From the NCBI RefSeq assembly GCF_002968285.2, contig NZ_CP134400.1, positions 5,208,001-5,272,000 on the forward strand: a DNA stretch of 64,000 bases, read 5' to 3'. The translations under genes were made by a program, and so were the position numbers. Within the stretch, counting starts at the first letter, position 1. Every line of letters begins with the position of its first letter. This document shows positions 61,002 to 64,000 of this stretch, piece by piece. Source of the DNA: Mycobacterium sp. ITM-2016-00318 (lineage in GTDB: Bacteria; Actinomycetota; Actinomycetes; Mycobacteriales; Mycobacteriaceae). The notes beneath the pieces are model-generated. The model was given only the letters and a program-made list of their open reading frames with translations. It was not told the origin of the DNA and did no database searches.

Positions 61002-61403
61002 TCACGACGCGCTGAGCACCTGGCGGTCGCCGAGCGGCGCCTCAAGCGGCACTTCGAGCGTGCCGGACACCGCGATCATGATGCAGGCGCGATCGACCGC
61101 GTCCGCCCGGGTTCCGGTGGTCAGGTCGACGATGACCGCGCCGGGTGTCTCCGTGGCGGTCGCATGCGCCCCGTAGCACTCGGGCGTGCCCGAGGTGAAA
61201 TGCACCGCCACCGCGTCGGGCCGGTCAACCCGACTCCAGCCCTCGACGCGGTTCGGATGCGTGTTGACGAGCGACGGATCGTCGACGAACTCCAGCCCGC
61301 CGGGCGGCACCTCTGGCGCAGCGGATGTCTCGGCCGATGCGGTAGGGCCTGTCGGCGCCATCAGCAACACGGCCGCGCACACAGAGGTCATTGCTGTCCG
61401 CAT
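61002..61403 (-). CDS. Small exported hypothetical protein
   Basis: This 133-residue protein has a signal peptide (MRTAMTSVCAAVLLMAPTGPTASAET) and a compact mature domain with two cysteines (GTPECYGAH and DRACIMIAV) that could form a disulfide. The mature part has GWSRVDRPDAVAVHF and GAVIVDLTTGTRA. I do not recognise the family; it looks like a small secreted mycobacterial protein. It diverges from msrB. Confidence 0.7.
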   Translation of the reverse strand: MRTAMTSVCAAVLLMAPTGPTASAETSAAPEVPPGGLEFVDDPSLVNTHPNRVEGWSRVDRPDAVAVHFTSGTPECYGAHATATETPGAVIVDLTTGTRADAVDRACIMIAVSGTLEVPLEAPLGDRQVLSAS

Positions 61404-61465
61404 GTGTCCACCGTAACGCGGCTGACCTGGATTAACCGCCCGACGTATACCGTTATAGGGACGCT

Positions 61466-61927
61466 ATGAGAAGCAACTATCACAAGAATCCCGAAGCGGT
61501 CGGCGCCTTGTCGCCGGAGCAGTATCACGTCACGCAGCGCAACGGCACCGAGCGGCCGTTCACCGGCGAGTACTGGGACAACCATGAACCCGGCATCTAC
61601 GTCGACGTCGTCTCCGGCGAACCGCTGTTCGCGTCGGTCGACAAATTCGAAAGCGGCTCGGGCTGGCCGAGCTTCACCAGGCCGATCGACAGCGACAACG
61701 TTGTCGAGAAGCGCGACTTCTCGCATCTGATGATCCGCACCGAGGTGCGCTCGACACACGGTGACAGCCATCTGGGACACGTCTTCACCGACGGCCCCAA
61801 GGGCGACGGCGGGCTGCGGTACTGCATCAACTCCGCCGCCCTGCGCTTCATCCATCTCGACGACCTCGAAGCCGAGGGCTACGGGTCCTACCGGCAGCTC
61901 TTCACAAATCAGGAGGCACAGACATGA
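61466..61927 (+). CDS. msrB: Peptide methionine-(R)-S-oxide reductase
   Basis: This 153-residue MsrB has [26 protein letters not shown] and the catalytic Cys120 in [11 protein letters not shown]. Cys120 is the only cysteine, so the zinc-binding CxxC pairs and the resolving Cys of many MsrBs are missing. Recycling would then need an external thiol such as thioredoxin or mycothiol acting directly. The stop overlaps the msrA start (ATGA). Confidence 0.94.
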   Translation: MRSNYHKNPEAVGALSPEQYHVTQRNGTERPFTGEYWDNHEPGIYVDVVSGEPLFASVDKFESGSGWPSFTRPIDSDNVVEKRDFSHLMIRTEVRSTHGDSHLGHVFTDGPKGDGGLRYCINSAALRFIHLDDLEAEGYGSYRQLFTNQEAQT

Positions 61928-62466
61928 GCATCAGCGAGTACAAGAAGGCGATCCTGGCGGGTGGCTGCTTCTGGGGCATGCAGGACCTGATCCGTAAGCA
62001 GGCCGGCGTCGTCTCCACCCGTGTCGGCTATACCGGTGGCGAGAACGCCAACGCCACCTACCGCAATCATCCCGGGCACGCGGAGGCGATCGAGATCGTC
62101 TACGACCCGGCGCAGACCGACTATCGGGCGCTGCTCGAGTTCTTCTTCCAGATCCACGACCCGACGACCAGGAACCGGCAGGGCAACGACGTCGGCAGCA
62201 GCTACCGGTCGGCGATCTTCTACACCGACGACGAGCAGAAGGCCGTGGCGTTGGACACCATCGCCGACGTCGAGGCGTCGGGGTTGTGGCCGGGCAAGGT
62301 CGTCACCGAGGTCGTGCCTGCAGGTGATTTCTGGGAGGCCGAGCCTGAGCACCAGGACTACCTGGAGCGTCAGCCGTGGGGCTACACCTGCCACTTCCCG
62401 CGACCGGACTGGAAACTCCCGAAGCGGGCGACGCAACTGGGCCCACACGCCAGTAGGGGAGCTTAG
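61924..62466 (+). CDS. msrA: Peptide methionine-(S)-S-oxide reductase
   Basis: This 180-residue MsrA has [14 protein letters not shown] with catalytic Cys15 and [28 protein letters not shown], the family core. A second Cys is in GYTCHFP near the C-terminus. Coupling with msrB gives repair of both methionine sulfoxide stereoisomers from one transcript. It corresponds to Rv0137c. It overlaps the end of the convergent thioesterase gene by 4 bases. Confidence 0.95.
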   Translation: MSISEYKKAILAGGCFWGMQDLIRKQAGVVSTRVGYTGGENANATYRNHPGHAEAIEIVYDPAQTDYRALLEFFFQIHDPTTRNRQGNDVGSSYRSAIFYTDDEQKAVALDTIADVEASGLWPGKVVTEVVPAGDFWEAEPEHQDYLERQPWGYTCHFPRPDWKLPKRATQLGPHASRGA

Positions 62467-62918
62467 CGACCGTGCGCGCGTAGCTGATACAGCCCGTGCG
62501 TGATCGAAACGGTCTGGCCGGCTTCATCTTTGACCACTGCGTCGAGGGTGAAGTCGGCCTTTCCCTTTTCGGCAGCCTCCGCCTCGATGCGCGCGATCTC
62601 GTCGTCGTCGAGGCTGGTCTCCGCGCGTAGGTCCGTGCGCGCCATACCGGTGAATTTGATGTCGACATTCTTCACCAGCGGGTAGTACTTCGCTGCGTCG
62701 AACGTCGCTAGCGCGATGACGCCACCCAGCATTTCGGCGACGGTGAACTGCACGCCGGCGTAGACGACGCCGAAGTGGTTGCCGTTGCCCTCGGCGGGCA
62801 CGGATGCGACGGCGTGGCCGCGGCGTGCCTCGAGCACCGTGATGCCCATCTTGTGCGCGGGCGGGATGGTCTGTTCCATCGCGCCGTTCATCATGTCGAC
62901 GAGGTTGCTCACCGCCAT
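62463..62918 (-). CDS. Hotdog-fold thioesterase-like protein (DUF4442/PaaI type)
   Basis: This 151-residue protein has a hotdog pattern: [46 protein letters not shown], with the long central helix after the GNHFG loop, then a sheet ([32 protein letters not shown]). Such proteins hydrolyse or bind acyl-CoAs. It lies 4 bases downstream of the P450 gene on the same strand, so co-transcription is likely. Confidence 0.82.
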   Translation of the reverse strand: MAVSNLVDMMNGAMEQTIPPAHKMGITVLEARRGHAVASVPAEGNGNHFGVVYAGVQFTVAEMLGGVIALATFDAAKYYPLVKNVDIKFTGMARTDLRAETSLDDDEIARIEAEAAEKGKADFTLDAVVKDEAGQTVSITHGLYQLRAHGR

Positions 62919-62922
62919 GACA

Positions 62923-64000
62923 CTACTTGCGGCGCTTCATCACCACTTTGCCGCCGTCCTTCGGGGTGTACGCGACACCCCGGTGGTGGATCTTCTCGTC
63001 GGGTGCATCGTCGGTCTCGATCTCGAAGTGCTCCAACACCGTTCGCAGCACAACGTGCATCTCGGTATTGGCGAACGCGGCGCCGATGCATCGCCTGGTG
63101 CCTCCGCCGAACGGCAGCCAGGCGAACGTCGGCGGCTTGGTGCCCACGAAGCGGTCCGAATCGAATCGCTGCGGGTTCTCGAAGATGTCGGCGTTGTCGT
63201 GCAGGTCGACGATGCTGACCAAGATGTTCGAGCCGTGATCGACGTGCCACTCCCCGAGGTCGAAGTGCGACGCGGCGACGTTGCGGCCGGCGAAGTCGAT
63301 GACCGTTCGTGACCGCTGCAGTTCCAGAATGAAGGCCTGACGGTAGTCGCTGCCGCCCTCGTCGACCTCGGTGACGAGCTTGGCCAGGACCTCGGGATGC
63401 CGACGCAGGCGCTCGAACGCCCAGCCGAGCGCAGACGCGGTGGTCTCGTGTCCCGCTCCGAGCAGTGTCAGCAGTTCGTCGGACACGTCCTGGCGCGACA
63501 TCGCAGTGCCGTCTTCGTAGCGGCTGCGCAGAAGCAGCGCAAGAATGTCCGACCGCTCATCGAGATTCGGATCGGCTTCGGCCTTGTCGATCAACGTGAA
63601 GACGACGCGATCGAAGTTGCGCCGGAACTCTTGGAGCCTGCCCCACGGGCTGCGGCGCCCGGTGTCGAACCGGGGCGCGGGCAGCGCCGCCATACGCGAT
63701 CCCAGCTTCACCCACGGCGGGATGATCTCGCGCAGATAGTCGAGTTCGCCGCCGTCGGCTCCGAAGACCGTCCGAAGAATCACGTTCAGCGTGATCCTGT
63801 TCATCGGCTCGAGAGTCCCGAACTCCTTGCCCTGTGGCCAATTCGCGCTCTCGCGGAGCGTCTCCTCCTCGATGACCTTCTCGTAGTTCTTGATGCTCTG
63901 ACCGTGAAACGGCGGCGCCAGCAGCTTGCGGCGGTTCCGGTGTTCCGTCCGGTCGAGCGCGAAGACCGAACCCGGTCCGAAGACCCGGCTCAGGTTCGGC
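62923..64000 (-). CDS. Cytochrome P450, 5' part missing (CYP138-like)
   Basis: The frame stays open to the right edge, reading upstream of 63804 as FALDRTEHRNRRKLLAPPFH (the C-helix with the heme-contacting HRxxRKLL), so the N-terminus lies beyond the window. Visible motifs are I-helix LLGAGHETTASALGWA and heme loop LPFGGGTRRCIGAAFA. The ExxR motif is harder to see but QRSRT follows a likely ELQRSR. Next to msrA it corresponds to M. tuberculosis Rv0136 (cyp138). Confidence 0.9.
   Translation of the reverse strand, partial: PNLSRVFGPGSVFALDRTEHRNRRKLLAPPFHGQSIKNYEKVIEEETLRESANWPQGKEFGTLEPMNRITLNVILRTVFGADGGELDYLREIIPPWVKLGSRMAALPAPRFDTGRRSPWGRLQEFRRNFDRVVFTLIDKAEADPNLDERSDILALLLRSRYEDGTAMSRQDVSDELLTLLGAGHETTASALGWAFERLRRHPEVLAKLVTEVDEGGSDYRQAFILELQRSRTVIDFAGRNVAASHFDLGEWHVDHGSNILVSIVDLHDNADIFENPQRFDSDRFVGTKPPTFAWLPFGGGTRRCIGAAFANTEMHVVLRTVLEHFEIETDDAPDEKIHHRGVAYTPKDGGKVVMKRRK

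Overview
This is a 64 kb stretch of a GC-rich actinobacterial chromosome. It comes from a mycobacterium of the environmental, pigmented, fast-growing type (Mycolicibacterium-like). The basis is gene order and protein family content: the left two thirds follow the M. tuberculosis order Rv3835 to Rv3862c almost gene for gene (septum-formation protein, metallopeptidase, phosphoglycerate mutase, pheA, DUF2470 protein, LCP protein, glpQ1, espR, DUF6474 protein, H-NS-like protein, rraA, ethA/ethR, PHP protein, gltD, gltB, whiB6). All such comparisons are from memory of the families, not from a search.

Layout. 1-8.3 kb: envelope and housekeeping genes, with an IdeR-type iron box before the DUF2470 gene. 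8.3-10.3 kb: DnaA-box-like sequences, a 51-residue membrane peptide with a clear terminator, and a divergent nickel superoxide dismutase/maturation protease pair. 10.3-14 kb: espR, facing an operon of an ImmA/IrrE-type metallopeptidase and a multi-pass membrane protein, then a repeat-rich proline/threonine surface protein. 14-18 kb: DUF6474 protein, a YcnI-CopC-CopD copper operon and the H-NS-like protein. 18-23 kb: accessory block with a TipA-like MerR regulator and its 19-bp-spacer promoter, a cyclase-ATPase regulator, a cytochrome P450 and rraA. 23-31 kb: ethA/ethR with a three-site 55-bp operator, a DinB polymerase with a LexA-like box on its start, a PHP protein, and a divergent TrkA/K+ antiporter pair. 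31-40 kb: LLM oxidoreductase, polysaccharide deacetylase, gltBD, whiB6.

The synteny breaks near 40-43.5 kb. Right of it the order resembles M. tuberculosis Rv0146 down to Rv0136, inverted: ClC channel, DUF427 protein, epimerase, SnoaL protein, msrA, CYP138-like P450. This fits an inversion spanning oriC. Embedded here are a copper P-type ATPase with a palindromic operator, dps, an AlkA-type glycosylase and an eight-gene carotenoid operon (crtE-I-B-Yc-Yd-methyltransferase-crtU-Rieske) with seven junctions, six of them overlapping. The operon is predicted to make the aromatic carotenoid isorenieratene or a derivative, behind a SigF-type promoter. A DUF222/HNH (13E12-type) gene with an SOS box follows.

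A recurring oddity is a set of short tandem or dispersed repeats, mostly 27-30 bp and all in frame or at gene ends. They lie in the gltB propeptide, the SnoaL C-terminus, the antiporter stop codon, the epimerase and crtE; three of these loci share one core sequence. No tRNA, rRNA, CRISPR array, insertion sequence or prophage was seen.
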